The notes: a model not told the origin generated them from the sequence alone. A stretch of 64,000 nt of DNA from Schistosoma mansoni (GCF_000237925.1 NC_031495.1:13031749-13095748); one strand, 5' to 3'; counted from the stretch's first letter, positions 11,901-25,562 are shown. Program-made: numbers and translations.

Positions 11901-13815
11901 ACCTTTCATTTTGGCTTTTACGTCATTGCGAAACAAAGACCTGCGGAGTATTGCCTGAACCTGGTCCGCAGTTTGAGATGTCTATGTTTTAGATTTTTTC
12001 ATCTGATGAGTATTATTAGTATTACTTACTTTGCGCAACTCAATCATTTTGCTCAGTAAATTTGCAGCGTTTATACGTAATTAGTTGGTGTTTTCGATTT
12101 GAGACGTATGAGTGTAAGCCATACTCAAAAACGGCTAAACATGTAATAGTAAATACCTCCACCGGAAAAGTATTTGCATTGTTGTTCTCCAACGATCATA
12201 TGGTGAGTATTTTCAACGGATACTAGTGGCTGGAAGTACGGAGTGGAGAGTCGCGAGCACATCCGAACACACCGTGTACAAAATGTTCTCCTTCTTCTGC
12301 GTGGCCAACATAGTGATATCACATTTATCTGTTTTTGGTGATTTTTCTTATTAACCCCAACGTTCATCTTCTTTCTTGCTTTCATTCTGCAAGATATAGA
12401 AAACAGGGTCATCTAGTTCTGTTGTATCGGCGACGTCCATAGAAGTACAGTCGGACTTGGCACGATATCCACCAAACTGCATGGCTTGTATCGAAAGACA
12501 CATGTTGCGCAGGACTGTTAGCACCAAGTTCCTATTCAAATCAAACAGGAATGGAGAAATACCCTTCTGATTTCAACAACATATTACCAGCCGGTCCTCA
12601 ACAGTCATGAGGATATTGGACTGTTAGGAAGCCAGCAATAGACCCGGACGAATCAAAAGCACTTTGATCTCATGGCTGCTCAACGATGCTGCGGACAAAA
12701 GTGTCCATATGCTACATGAAAACAGTGGCAAATAAAAAAACACCTGGGATGCTGCAATATTCAACATATAATGATCATTAAGTTCCCCCCATATCAGAGG
12801 AGTTTTCTAACCCTGGAGTGAGTTACAAGATTCCGGAGAACTCAGAAAATCACTACATGTGCTCTACAAACAGAAAACGCCATAGATTGTATTGTCTGTT
12901 AGTGGACACTACTGCTGCATCAACAACCAACCCAAACTTCGGGCTGAGGCTACTAACTGTCGACTCCGCTGTTCCAAACACATTTGGGCTAGCAAAACAC
13001 ATCACAAAGTAATTGTAAGTAATGGGATGATTAACCAAGTATCATTACATCAACCTAAATCGGTGTAAAAGGAAAATAACAGAAGCAAAGGAAATCTGTT
13101 CCCATCACAACTAAAACTCATAATACTGAGGAGAAAACACCCTTTTTATATGTTGCATATGGTGAAATGAAACTATGAACAGACCAAACAAAAGCGGATA
13201 TATGCCTCAGTAGGCATTTTAGTGTTTCAGTACCATCTCATAATTCATTTACTGAACTAGTGCATTTTAGCTAGCGTCATCTCGATATGGCAGACAGTGG
13301 GTATTGCTGAACATGTTACTTGAACAACTAACCATAGATACAAATATCAGCTACTAGATATGATAGTGATGTAGTCAGTTTAATAGTCAAAACCTGGTAC
13401 TTTAGTGCACAGTCATAAAATCTCCCTGATTTATAGTGTTGAGAGTCTAATAAGTTATCGAAATACAAGAAGTACTGAGCACCCTGATATAGAAGAGTTA
13501 CCATGAAGACTGGGATAAATTCCTGAAAATGACCAACTTTTGAAGGAAAGATCCAACTTTGAAATCCTGAGGGCGGGAGTTGTCATGCTAACGTCATCGT
13601 CAATATGGCAATCCACTTGGTACAATCCAGAGTCCAGTTCCCACTGGATCTGTTATAGTACAGGAAATGGCCTAGTTATAGGGAGAATCATAAATGACCT
13701 GGCCCCGTGTTAGGGTTGGCTAGGGTGGACATTCGGCGATGAAGTAACCCAGATGTAAGAATACACAGGGCTGTAATACTATTTATGTTCAATAAAAATA
13801 TGCTAAAACCATTGA
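11901..13815. other. Unassigned region without a recognised gene
   Basis: Two overlapping minus-strand open frames near 12125-12539 and a + frame at 12818-13012 show no motif I know and no convincing splice signals in a consistent order. Sequence complexity is normal and GC a little higher than in the AT-rich plains, so remnants of unidentified elements are possible. Confidence 0.3.
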
Positions 13816-14112
13816 ATGGACAAAAAAATAAATTCATTGAAGCCCATCATAGATCAAGTTTATAAAGATGTGATAAGACGTTTGTGGGATTATGAAAACT
13901 GCACTCATCTTTCCTCATCACTTCTTGATTCAAAAAGTACAGTTTTTAAAAAGATAAAATATCTTAGAAAAGTGTATAGACAGAGAAGTTTAGCTTTTAT
14001 CGCGACAATACATCTAGCAGTGTTTAGTGAAGCCTGTCCTTATAAACATTTTGATCCCGTGTCCTTCTTAGTGTCTCTCTCGTTTACGTTACCAAACTCG
14101 CCATGCATGTAA
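13816..14112 (+). CDS. Hypothetical open frame, 98 codons
   Basis: Encodes a lysine-rich N-terminal half (residues 1-55, many K, R, D) followed by a hydrophobic stretch (about residues 57-95). No domain recognised. No TATA-like or splice context supports it, and the surroundings are repeat-derived, so it may be chance. Reported because the N-terminal half has mixed, protein-like composition. Confidence 0.15.
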   Translation: MDKKINSLKPIIDQVYKDVIRRLWDYENCTHLSSSLLDSKSTVFKKIKYLRKVYRQRSLAFIATIHLAVFSEACPYKHFDPVSFLVSLSFTLPNSPCM

Positions 14113-14510
14113 CTAAGCCTTCGAATAAGACCAGTAATCTAATGTGAACCATATTAGGCTACAGCTGTTCTTGGAACTCCCTCGCTTACGAGGCCCTTGT
14201 CTATTGATCACTCAATCCTCTGATACACATGTGTTTGACTTTATGTCATCATCATCGAACTTCTATGTTAGTTATCTAGAGTAGACAAACTACTTTGCAT
14301 TCATTTGTTTCGTGGTCCGTCAGTGATGCCTAGCTAAGCACCTTCAGCTATTAGTGTTCACTAAAATTAATAAAGTCGCATAGGCATCGTACGTTAACAA
14401 ATTTATTTATTTCAAGGATTTATTTACCACTAAATGTGTTTCATTTCAAGCATCTTACTGAAGGTTGAATAGCGGAGTACTAACTCCGTTAGGAATAATG
14501 AAGAAACGAA

Positions 14511-14806
14511 TAAAGGTACCACAAGTATTCGGAGTTTGACGACGCCTTAATCAATAACACCTGTTATAATCGAAATTTGCCAACCCAGTCAAATCAAAAG
14601 TCAGAAGCGTAGAGGTTTGAAGACATATTTGATGAGCTATCGATATATCGAGAAGTGATGAATCTAAACTGGCTGGCTGCTGTAGATATGAAGAACTGCG
14701 TATCCACTCGTGATCTGGTTCGGATGCATGATCAAGAACCTTCAGTTAGATGAGTCCATCAAAACCAATGCAGTCAGCATCAAATGTTGAAGACCTACAG
14801 AGCTAT
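14511..14806 (+). repeat. Right arm of the 295-bp inverted repeat, solo LINE tail
   Basis: Matches the reverse complement of 9946-10239 almost base for base. No LINE coding sequence precedes it, so it looks like a severely 5'-truncated insertion of the same LINE subfamily in the opposite direction. Confidence 0.75.
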
Positions 14807-15099
14807 TGATTTTGAGGATTTATTTGCCTCCATAAGGACAATGAATGAGTCATGTAAATAAATTTCCCATCCGATTTCATATATTTTACTTAATCTAAAC
14901 CTGTCTAGGGGACAGCGATAATAGAACGCCTAATACGAAGTGAGTTGTAAGAACTTATTTCAATCATTTTTTTGTAGATCAATAACTTAGATGATATCAA
15001 TCAGGATCGTTCATTTGTCCAAAAGTTGAGGTAAATCGTGCAGGCATGTAAGATTAATGACCTTGTAGCGCCGTAAATCTGATTCCTTTTTGATCGTAC

Positions 15100-15560
15100 G
15101 TACTGTCTATCCTCGTATGTAATAAATGACTTTATCCGCGTTAGTGAATAACGGAGTTAAATAAGTCAAATACGAGAATGCATTTAGAATACATATAATT
15201 TCTACACTCATTGGTCTGGTCAGGGAATCAGAGTGATGAAGCAAATAGATGAGGGCGGAATGAAGCAAAAATGATGCGCATTGGAGATGGCTGGTAAGCC
15301 AACTCGAGAGCGAAGCGAAAGATAATGCGTATTGGAGATGGCGAGGAAGCCAACTCGTTATGAGCAAGCATTACTCACTATTTATAATCAGACAAAAATG
15401 AATGACAGACATATGATGAATGAGATACGAAGTATGCATACACATGCGCCCATATAAAAAGGTAGTCAAGGTTAATAAGCGAATAATTAACTAGATCAAA
15501 ATATGACTCATAATGGATAGGCGAATTGGCTTGGCCAGTAGCTAGAATAAAGTATATGGG
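15100..15560. repeat. GC-richer repeat of unknown class with local duplication
   Basis: GC content is above the neighbourhood. An approximately 45-base block (GCGCATTGGAGATGGC... near 15277 and GCGTATTGGAGATGGC near 15330) is duplicated in tandem. Overall layout resembles 54890-55330: a block rich in GAGCGA/GCAAG words followed by ATGCATAC/ACATGCG and TATAAAA-like words. Possibly a regulatory end of an old element; class not established. Confidence 0.3.
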
Positions 15561-18500
15561 CTTAACATATAAACTGATACTACAACCTCAATAGACGACA
15601 ACAGGATTTTTTCAAAAAGCATTTAGATATAAATTCACAGGCATTAACAAACCCTAATGTGTCACGTAACATGGAGTTTTGAACGTTTTCCACATAATAA
15701 TACTATCGAAAACATTGAACGTTTGGCCGTACTCTGTCCCGTTCTTTCGAGGGATGCTATGGTTTTGTGATGAGTAACCGGAATTATCGTGTAACTAATT
15801 GCGACACAAGAGCGGCCCGGGTAGAGAAATCGTCCTTGTTATAATTGTTTTTGATCATCTTTATTTCGGTGGATTGTAGATGGCGTCGAGTCGCGACTAA
15901 CTATGATCAACACTACAATAAGATTATGTTCCAGATATCGACTTGGATCCCTCGGTAGGCCGAAAATCAGAAGATTGTTAATAGTCCAAATAAGATATAT
16001 TTGTTAGCAATCTCATGGTATTGAAAGAACACCGAGACGTGCGAGAGATTACAGGCAAAACAGTTGAGCGTAAGCGTGTTCACTCAAGCAAAATGGACAA
16101 AGGAAGGAAAAGTGCGTTTGGTACAGTTAAACAAACAAGTACAGTAAAACAACCACTGGTACAATTGGTTGTAATAATAGTTGTTTCCATTACACCAATC
16201 GCGTTCTCGTCATAAAAGTAGGTCACTACACTATCTTGCGCTCGTCATCAAGGTGTACCTGCAGTCTTCAGGGAACTGATACTCCTTGGCGGACTCGATT
16301 GACGGAATTAGACTTGTATGAAGAAGGAATGATACATATAACAGAGATTCCAACCCAGTGATTAGTCAGTCGTAAACATAACCTCTAATATTTATCTCAT
16401 AACTACATTGAGTCTGTAGTTCACACTCAGTAATACACATGGTAAAAACTCCTGTAGTCTTGATCGCAGTGTTGGAATTTAGCAGCTTTAGATTTGATAT
16501 TGAATCTATTATTTCAATATTCCCAATGTGATGGTCAGTAAACCCTCAAAATAAGTAGCTTTGTGAATCTTCGACATTTACACTAGCGTCATTAGTTTTA
16601 CTTGGCTCACATCTAGATGAAGTCATTCGGCCAAGCATCGGCTCCGAACCACATTCTGGTACTCTGTCTTGCGCATTGCTTATGTTAACTAGATAGCTTA
16701 GATTCCATGCTTTACGGTACATTTATCTTGAATTTAAATAATCATACCCATCCATACGATAGTTAGGAGTAGTTGGATTCGTGTACTAACTGATAATTCC
16801 TGCAGTAGTGCAACTTAAAACATATGGAACTAGATATTTGCCGCTGCAGACTGAACGTATTATATTAAGGATTCGAATTAGTCTCCGAATAAAGTAGAAA
16901 GGAATCACCAATTAGCACACATTTCACAATCACATCGTTCCAGACTTCTGGTTTTATTGTTTCTTGTTACCATTGTGTAAGAAGTGATTTCGAATAGTAG
17001 CATTGCCAAACTCTGCGTTTCCTTGGTCTCTTCACCAGCATCATTAATGAAATTATCCAGTAGATTTATATTAGGGTTTTTGGATGTGGTATCTGTTATT
17101 TAAAATCATGGTTACGTAAAGATTCTATTGACTAGGTATAAAATGGGTGAATACACATAGAGAGAATTTATTAATCCACACAACCTACACATATATAGGT
17201 TTCTCAGGATGAGCAAGATTCTTTGATAAATTATGCGGCTCTTTCCGAATTGGAGACATTTTATCATCCTAAAAATATTTTTGAGAAAGTAAGTCCAAAT
17301 GAGGAACTAGATAATCAGGTTTGTGAGAATTTTAAACTAAAAGCACTGTATTTCATAGAAATATAAGATAGTGTGATGGTTAGAAGTATTTGAATTATTA
17401 TACAGACTAGGAATCTCAGAAATAAAACAATCCACTGGATCACTTTCCTTGCCTGAAAAAATCCATTTGGCTTTTTGGTTTTATCTTTAGGAATTGAAGT
17501 TGAGACATAGCAGATTGAATATTAAGACTGAAATGTATTGGTGAAAGGATACTTTTCTTATATGGAAATATATTATTACAGTCAAAAATGAATGTGCACC
17601 ATTAGAGTCCCATACTATGGTGAAACAGAAGCCCTGTGCTTCCAGGTTTTCAGTGGTGGTCTAACAAAGATCGGTTCATGATTTAAACCATAAAGATTCT
17701 ACAATCTCCACAAACCCTCCTGTATTAATGATACTTGGTTTCTCGTAGTGTGAAAAAATAACTGAGCGTTATTAATTTATATGTTAAATCTTGAAATAAG
17801 TTGATTGTGAATCATTTCAGTTTTGATAATTAAAAGAACATTGTTTGAAAATTAACCAGGTTAATCTTGCAGGATGCATTCAAAAAGATGAAGCTAGAGC
17901 TCTATACGCCATAAGCAACTGATAATGAAATCTATCAGCTCAAATATAAACAGTCAGAAGTGGAAATTCTTCCAGTTAGAATCATTTGATTAATCTTATA
18001 CATTTAGCTAATATAAGGAGTATTTTCCACTTATGTATTTTTAGATTACATCATTTCGATAAAATAAAATGCATCAGTCAGTAGTCAATAGGATTTGATC
18101 AGGTTCATGATTAGACAAATATGACATAAGTCGTCAAGCAATAATCAGTTTTTGTGAATATGTTGAACCTATGTAAGGTTACTCTTGATCAAGATAGCTA
18201 TGTGTTAATATACCTAGTTGTGATAATGGGTAACATGGCTTTGAATGTAGTGGAAAGCATCGGTTATTAGAAAATTGCAGATACGCCCTACTCTTGAGTG
18301 TCATCTAGGACGACAGCAAAGTCAGAATATGGTTTTCTCTCTATTGCTGCTAATCATCTAATATCAAAATACAGTGCATATAATCAATAAGTATATTTCA
18401 GTTTGATCGACAGAATGTAATCTGAACTGAAGACTAGATGGATATGAGTTTGATGATAAATTAATAATTCGAAATGGTCCTTTAGCTGGCCCTTTTTTAA

Positions 18501-19751
18501 GTAATGCTTCATGTTGTGTGAAAAATAACAAATAACCAGAATGTTTTCATTCCATATTAAGATTTGGTTGTCTGCTTTAATTGTCAACAGTTCACTCCTT
18601 AGATAATATTCTGTTTTATTATTGAGATATTTGGTAATCAGAATATAACCAAAAAGACGACGATAGCTTGTTTACTTAGTCCTAATGAACACATCCTTTA
18701 CAGTTGTTCATTTGAACCTTTACTAAGTTTGACATTTTCTTTCACAAATGGCCTAATGTAGGTTATTTATGTCCTATGAAAATTTCATGTATTATAGAGC
18801 GAAAAATTGCTGCAAAACTTAATCCTTTCCGGCAAAACAAAGAGATATCTCATTATTCAAGCTGAATGTTATAGACATTAGTCCTCAGGAATGTTTGGTT
18901 AGAAATATTAACTTTACAATTTTTGGTTTGAGCGATAATGAACTTAAATTAGGTTAGATGTTATTTACTACTCGTCAGCCAATTTTGTCTATACTATTAA
19001 GGAAATTAACTGTTGTTGTAGGATTCAAATCCTAATCAGTCGGTTTCATAAACGGAGACATGACAACCAAATCATTCATTTTGAAAGAGTTATCTTATAG
19101 GACTGGGTGATTCACACTAATTCGTCATTGATTTCACGTCAATATTTGGTCGCTTATTCTAGTTGGTCACACGCAGCATTTGGACGTGGTACAAATATGC
19201 AACGGGTCAAGTTGCTACACTAAATCAACAAAGTTAGATGAAGTTACGGAAGTTAATATCTAAGTAGTAGAAGTAGTAACAATATTAATAGTAGTCTAAG
19301 AGATCAGGTATAGAGGATATGTTTTGAGAAGGAAAACATAACACAAATTTTGAAAATTAAACTTTAAGGGTAGACAAAGAGTGACCGAATCTATACCATT
19401 TTGATTGAATCTAAGCCTATTTCAGTTAACAGATTATTCTAGTGTCCACTTTTGAACTGGATCAATAAAATTCTGTCAGTAATAAGGACTAGAAAATTGA
19501 GATATCTGTTACTTCTCAGCAACTTATTAACACAAATAGTATTGGGTTCTTTAAGATATATAATTTACTTGTAAAGTTTTCATTGCTTTTCTAAGCAACA
19601 TTAGAACTATTAAAATATTACAGTATTTAAAGGAGTAAACTAATTATAATGAAAGATTTCATTGAAGTACATAGTTTTTCATGATATCTGTTTAACGATA
19701 TGAATTTGTATTTCAATAAGTTAGTGTAAAACTATAGTTAATTATTATTTT
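15561..19751. other. Long stretch without a recognised gene
   Basis: 15640-16400 is less AT-rich and contains a 66-codon open frame (16015-16215; lysine- and threonine-rich with a hydrophobic end) that I cannot assign. From 16400 the sequence is AT-rich. A partial family-B copy (+) is seen at 17615-17680 (TGCTTCCAGGTTTTCAGTGG). Otherwise I see no coding signal. Confidence 0.4.
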
Positions 19752-20105
19752 CATGATTGAAATCATGAGTCCATTGAAGGTAGACCACCATGGAAAACCT
19801 GGAAGCACTACACGGCCGTTTCGTCCTATTGTGGGACTCCTCAGCAGTGCGCATCCACGATCCCGCACTCGCGAGATTCGAACCCAGGACCTATCAGTCT
19901 CGCGCCAGAGAGCTTAACCACTAGACCACTGAGCCGGCATCTGATGGTGTCAATGTCTAACTTCAACCAATCCTCGAAGTTGAGCAAACGTTCACCAATT
20001 GTCTTCAGTGAGTTGATATTTCACAAAAGACGTGGTTGAACTCTACTGGTCACTGCTACTCACTAGAACTCCAGGAAATATCTCCACAAAACCCCTTCTG
20101 AGTTA
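19752..20105 (-). mobile_element. Family B hammerhead SINE, long copy with tRNA-like head
   Basis: On the minus strand: a 5' segment shared with the 37.4-kb copy, a tRNA-related head with an A-box-like GCTCAGTGGTCTAG and a B-box GGTTCGAATCTC, then a hammerhead motif and the family tail (CCAGGTTTTCCATGGTGG, TTGACTCATGATTTCAAC). The hammerhead core CTGAGGA-stem II-GAAA is preserved, but the cleavage triplet reads GTG instead of GTC, so this copy should not cut itself. The distal end carries CTCCACAAAACCCCTTCTGA, the family terminus. Confidence 0.75.
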
Positions 20106-20180
20106 ATTATTTACGTGACTCACAAATGATAGAATGGTAAATATTTATTGAAAAAATGTCAATCAAATGAAAGTTGTGAG

Positions 20181-20738
20181 GAAAGATGGATAGTTGGCTA
20201 GCAGTGGAATACAGGATGCGCGTTTTGTCCTATTTGGGACTCGTCAGCTGGATGTAAATCCATCTCAGAGTTGATGTTCACTCTTGGACTGGAACTCAGT
20301 ACCTTTCACTTCAAACGCCATCGCGTTATCCACTTAGCTACTGATTCCTGATAGCCACCTGCTTGTGCCATAGGATTCCACTGCTAGCCACTATCCATCT
20401 TTGCTTACCATGCTTGTGAATTAAGGCAATATCGAGGCAATACGTACAGTATGCAGATATGCCAATTAGAAACTAACCAGTTACAGTCCTAAACATCAAT
20501 GGAAGATTCAAACAAGTAATACTAAGTGAATTTAAACTTCACTCCATTGCACAAGCAATTGGATATCAGGACTCAGTAGCTGATTGGCTAAGGCGATGGC
20601 GTTTGAAGCAAACGGTACTGGGTTCGAGTTGCAGAGTGAACATCAACTCTGAGATGCAGGTACATCCAGCTGACGAGTCCCGAATACGACAAAACGCGCG
20701 TTCTGGATTCCACTGCTAGACACTATCCATCTTTGCTT
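20181..20738. mobile_element. Family A (Smα-like) hammerhead SINEs, inverted dimer
   Basis: Two Smα-like copies face away from each other: the left arm reads on minus (20181-20370) and the right arm on plus (about 20560-20738), with a third partial copy between them. Each arm has the tRNA-like head (B-box GGTTCGAGT near 20623 on plus) and a hammerhead. Both ribozymes share the same change in the core, AAAA in place of GAAA, so the arms are likely products of one inverted duplication or have been homogenised. Neither is expected to be active. Confidence 0.75.
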
Positions 20739-23700
20739 GAATGTACAGTTGTTGTTTTTTTTGTCTATTTAGGTATCTTTCTTTTGATCTACTTATATGT
20801 TTACTTGTTTTTCTTTACAGAATGCATAGAATTAAACAACTTAAAATTATTCACATAAATTATTTCTCATAATGAAATGATGTTTTACTTTCAATTAATC
20901 TTCATATAATTTGAAGTTTACTATTAAATAACAAGTTCCATACTATCAAAACGTTTTTTGTATACGTGTGAAAATTGAGTAGATAATCATATTTACATTC
21001 ATATAAGAGTGTTTCTTATTTTTCCCTAGAAAAATAATATACCTAGTTGCAATACAAGTATAGGTTGAAATTGCTTACGTTAATACTATTGTTTTTTCTT
21101 CCTAAACATAAGTTGGAAAACTATTATAAACTCTGTGGGGGGGGGTTGTTCGCAATTATTTCTTGATAGTTGAAAGTTATTCAGTAGTCTATAGTCACTC
21201 CAATCCTACATGAGTTCGAACTTAGAAAGTTTAAGACTTGGGAAAAAAACAATGCTTCTAAGAAGTGAATAGGAATTCAATATTTCACATAATTAACTTC
21301 AGTTAATTTCTATAGATGGGGTTCAAGAATATCAAAGTTAAGAAAGTTTAAACTGATAGTGATCATCACTCTATGGATTATGAATCAAATAAAGTTGGAA
21401 AATTAAACGACTAGCCTGAAGTTTATTGATCTATACCTATCTACTCTACCTCCTGTGACACTTATATTTTACTATCTTCAACATTGCCTTTCTCCATAGT
21501 TCTCTATTTAGAGCCACTTGTGACCAAAATGTTCTTAATTTCAAACTATTTACAGGTTGACTAAAATTTATTTAATTGACTTAAAGGAAAGTTTAAGCAA
21601 TCTTAACTATTCTCAATTTAACTCATTTTTCAACAGAAAATTTAAGACTTAGTTTTGTAATCATAAGATGTTTCATTAAACATCCAATAGGTATATACGA
21701 TGTATTTCTAGTAATTTAACATTAACCCTACTGATTGTTTGGGAAAATAATACAAATCTAAATCTGATTAAGATTACTGACATTTCTTTTTTGCACTACA
21801 TCCAATAAATGATGTAACATATTTCCAAACAGTAATCATCAGATTAAACATTGTTATCCATATCTTTCCATATTATGTATTATGTTAAATCCAGATTCAT
21901 AATTGAGGATAAAGTAATAACTTTGAAGATGTAATTCTTGTCATCATTTAATGGTTGACTTTCAAAATTTACTCTAAAATGTTGCTTCTTTTCCGGGTAC
22001 TTATTTAAATATTTAATGTAGGGATAATTTGAGAATTAGAGCCTTGAGAGTGTTAGAGAGTAAGTATAAATAGATTCGGTTTGTAATAATATCAATGAAT
22101 TAATATATAGAAGCGTGTGACTGTTTCATAAATGTTTGGTAGTTTTTTGTTTTAACTCACATAACATAAGACACTACGGATTTATATGTGCTGTTGTTTC
22201 TTAGTTATAGATAAAACAAGTTATCTTCACACTAACTGATTATCTTTTAAGTCTTCAATGTTGATCGAACTTTGTAGATCGAATTGAAATTTTGTAATCG
22301 GTCTGTAAGACTTGATATCGGGTGCATTATATTTGGATGTCATGTCATTAGAAGAAATCAGCAAGACGAACTAAATCAAGATTTCATGCTAACTAATATT
22401 CGTCTACAAGGTAATATTGAGAGTCATGAGTAAACGTATAATCTATATGAGATTTTAATTTTCTCTTGATAGTTGTGATTCACCTTAATACTACGAAACA
22501 AGAATGATAATCATGAACACGCAAGTGACTAATTATTCCTGAAGTTCTCGTGATCAATGTTGTTTAACCTTATCAACGGTAAGTCAGGTATCACCTACAA
22601 AAATGGATAATGAATATGAAATATCACGAATTGACTAAAGTGAGGAATATGAATTGTTTGACCTTAACTCATTGAAGATTAGCATATTGTGAAACCTGAA
22701 CTTTTTTGCCTTAATTTTAGTTGGAATCATCTATTGACACTCCTGGAGACTTACATTACTATGTATGATGAGATGGCTACCGTATGTTCTCTGGTTTGAA
22801 ATGATTGTCTAGTTAAGCTGTGATGAAATGAAAAAGTCTAAATAAACTAATATAACTATAAAAAAACAGTTTAACAAAAAAGGTTCAATACATTTATTTA
22901 TTTCTATTTGTAAACAATGTTTACATTATAATGAATGATTCCCTTAACAACATATGAACACTTTTATTGTCGTAAAACTGGAATAATGGATAGTAGTCAA
23001 TTTGTATTTTTATTTCTAAACAGAATATATTCAACTGTTGAATAATAATAATAATAATAATAATCTGTATCTAAGATAGAGTACATTGATTTCCGTATTC
23101 TTCGACATTTGTTTAACACACTATCTCTTTAATGTGAACAATGATTAGATTGATACGAACGGTAGAAAAAAGAAATGGGTGTACACTATCTAATATGTAA
23201 ATTAATAAACTCTTACAACATTTATGAGTTGTCTTTTTTTGTTGTTGAAAAAGTTAGGTTTCCAATAAAAGGCAGAATAAACAATTATACTATTGTTTAA
23301 TTACAATTTCAACAGATTATGGACATTCTACTTATCAATCAATAATGAATAAGATTAACCAATCCAATATTTGTTGTCAACATAAACCAATAATGGGTTA
23401 GGGATAGATCATATATATATATTAAATGTAAATGATCAGCTTCAAGTGAAACATTTTATCCATATTATTATTAATAATTTACTTTCATGTAAGTTGCTCC
23501 AAGAGATTAATTAGATTCATATATGAATTAGTTTTGAGGAAACTTACTCATAGATAACTCATAAACATCTTCATAGAAGTTAGATTTTTCTCATCATTTC
23601 CAACCAATGATTACAAATTGTTGTATCATTGCAAGAAAAGATTTTAATATTCTCATCGTTGATAATATTGTTTGGATTTTAATTAATCTATGTTAAAATG

Positions 23701-24229
23701 CAAGTAAATTCAACTGATGAGTCTTAAATACGAAAAAAAAGCTATTCCTAGATCCCACTTGTGGCTACTACCCAAATTTACCGGAATCATTTGTTTAAAA
23801 TGTCGGATTTTCAGAAGTTAAGTCACTTTGACAAAAAATGCACGCAAACTGAACGATTTATAACTACGATTCTTTTTGGTGCTTTATGTTACCATTTTTT
23901 TTTGTGTGAACTTTGCTTTCATCATAAAATAATATAAACTAGAGAACCTTTTCAAGTCTGAATGCAAAGATAAACAGATTGGATTTTAGATATTAACTAT
24001 AATTAACAACAACAAATGGTTCCAGTCAAAGTAGATGAAGTTGAATATTGAACCTGTCCAAAAGTCATTTGGTTTAATCATTAGTCTACATCTTGATATC
24101 CAGTTGGTGATAAAATCAATCATTATTGATTGGTTTAGTAGAAATATACTTTCGACGTGTATATGATATAAATTAGGAATGTTTAGATTATTTATTCCAT
24201 CATCAATTTTAAACAATAGTTTTGACAAA
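20739..24229. other. AT-rich region without a recognised gene
   Basis: No domain, no consistent splice structure and no known repeat apart from a G homopolymer (near 21139) and an (AAT)n microsatellite at 23041-23063. A weak family-A-like scrap lies near 23740-23775. Confidence 0.5.
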
Positions 24230-24292
24230 ATGGTCGTCCAGTGCTTCCAGGTATTCAATGGTGGTCTAGCTTCAATTGACTCATGATTTCAA
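24228..24292 (+). repeat. Family B fragment
   Basis: Carries CGTCCAGTGCTTCCAGG and GGTCTAGCTTCAATTGACTC, the 3' half of family B, without the hammerhead core. It is a short relic. Confidence 0.6.
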
Positions 24293-24844
24293 CTTTATAT
24301 AGACAATAGTTTTGAATATAAGAAACAAAATTTGAGAACAAAACTGAGCTTGCAATGAATTTAAAAAACCCCCTTCAGCTATGATAAAATCAGTTTTTAG
24401 TTTAATTTGTAAAAACGATAAGAATTAATTTTAAAAAGTCCTTCTCTAACTGTCATAGTGACTTAATAGAAACTCAGGTGTATCTACAATAGATTACATG
24501 AATTTGGATTATATAAAAGTTAGGGTGTCTATACTTTTCCTGGTAAATACTGCTTCTGTTTCATGATTATGATTGTTTCAGATATTGTACAGATGAATTT
24601 GTGTCTAATGTTAACAGTCATAAAACTGTTTTGGATCAGTAATAAAAGACTACTTATAGTGTAAAATAAAATGGATACATTTAGCTTGGAGATTATATTG
24701 CAAACTAAATAGATAGTATACATTTAAAGTTGACTATTAAATAACAATGTTTAAGTTACTATACTCTTAAACAAATACTTTCTAAACTTATAGGACATGT
24801 AAATGAATAATACAAGCAAACTTCGGTAAATTAATTGAAAGTAT

Positions 24845-25410
24845 TATTGTAGATCCCGACCGTTGCTGCTACCTTGACGTGGTGGTCGGGCTTGCCAATC
24901 GAGCTATACTGGCTGGAACAATCGTTCCTCAAGGTCCTACCATGCCAGACAGGTCGGTTGAAGAGCGGTAAGACTAAAAGCAGCAAACCCAAGGTCCAAA
25001 GGCGAAGTCGTACTGCTGACTGTACAGAGGTGTGACAGCAGTAAGGTGTTTCCTTCAGACAACCAGCATGACAGCGACGCTGCCTTCCCACAAGAAGAGG
25101 TGGGGTAGGAAAAGGTCGACCCTAGGAATGCACACCTCGCCTTATCCCACGGATATCCGTCTCCGGCGGTAAGGTCCCAACAAGTACGGAGCTAAAACAA
25201 AAACTACCCACAAAAAGGTCGTGTGTGACCGACCTCAAGCAGTTGTCGCTTGGGCACTGCGGTCACGCTCTCAGGTCATTAAGACCACTTCTAACCCAAT
25301 TTCCTTTTCAGGTACCTCTAGAAAAACCCTTCCACGGTGTGGGCAACCGGGAAGTGATAATCGCCCTCATACCTCTAACAGCACTCAAGACCACTGATTA
25401 TTGTAGATTT
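24845..25410 (+). mobile_element. RTE-like element, 5'-end fragment
   Basis: A GC-rich island in AT-rich DNA, starting with a 7-bp stem CCCGACC (24855-24861) / GGTCGGG (24884-24890). Its wording (CTTGACGTGGTGGTCGGG, ATCCGTCTCCGGCGG) is what I remember from 5' regions of schistosome RTE (SR2/Perere-like) elements; that match is from memory, not a search. The rest of the element is absent. Open frames in it (24831-25091 minus; 25225-25431 plus) have no recognised domain. It lies about 150 bases upstream of the first DM9 exon. Confidence 0.5.
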
Positions 25411-25562
25411 CTTTATATATTATGCAGTTAAATAAGCATCAGAGCATATCTATGTTCTAAACATTGCTATCATTTCAAATGAGTAGTTGATTATACACCA
25501 TTGAAATATTTATTTGTACTTTACAAACCATTTCAATGTTTTTTTATAGTAATCTATTTGTA

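Noticed and set aside
9946-14806. Terminal inverted repeats of a 4.9-kb DNA transposon
   Set aside because: The left arm sits in the 3' UTR position of a LINE remnant, no transposase lies between the arms, and no target duplication is visible outside them.
16015-16215. A lysine/threonine-rich small protein
   Set aside because: No known motif or flanking gene signals; the context looks like decayed repeat DNA.
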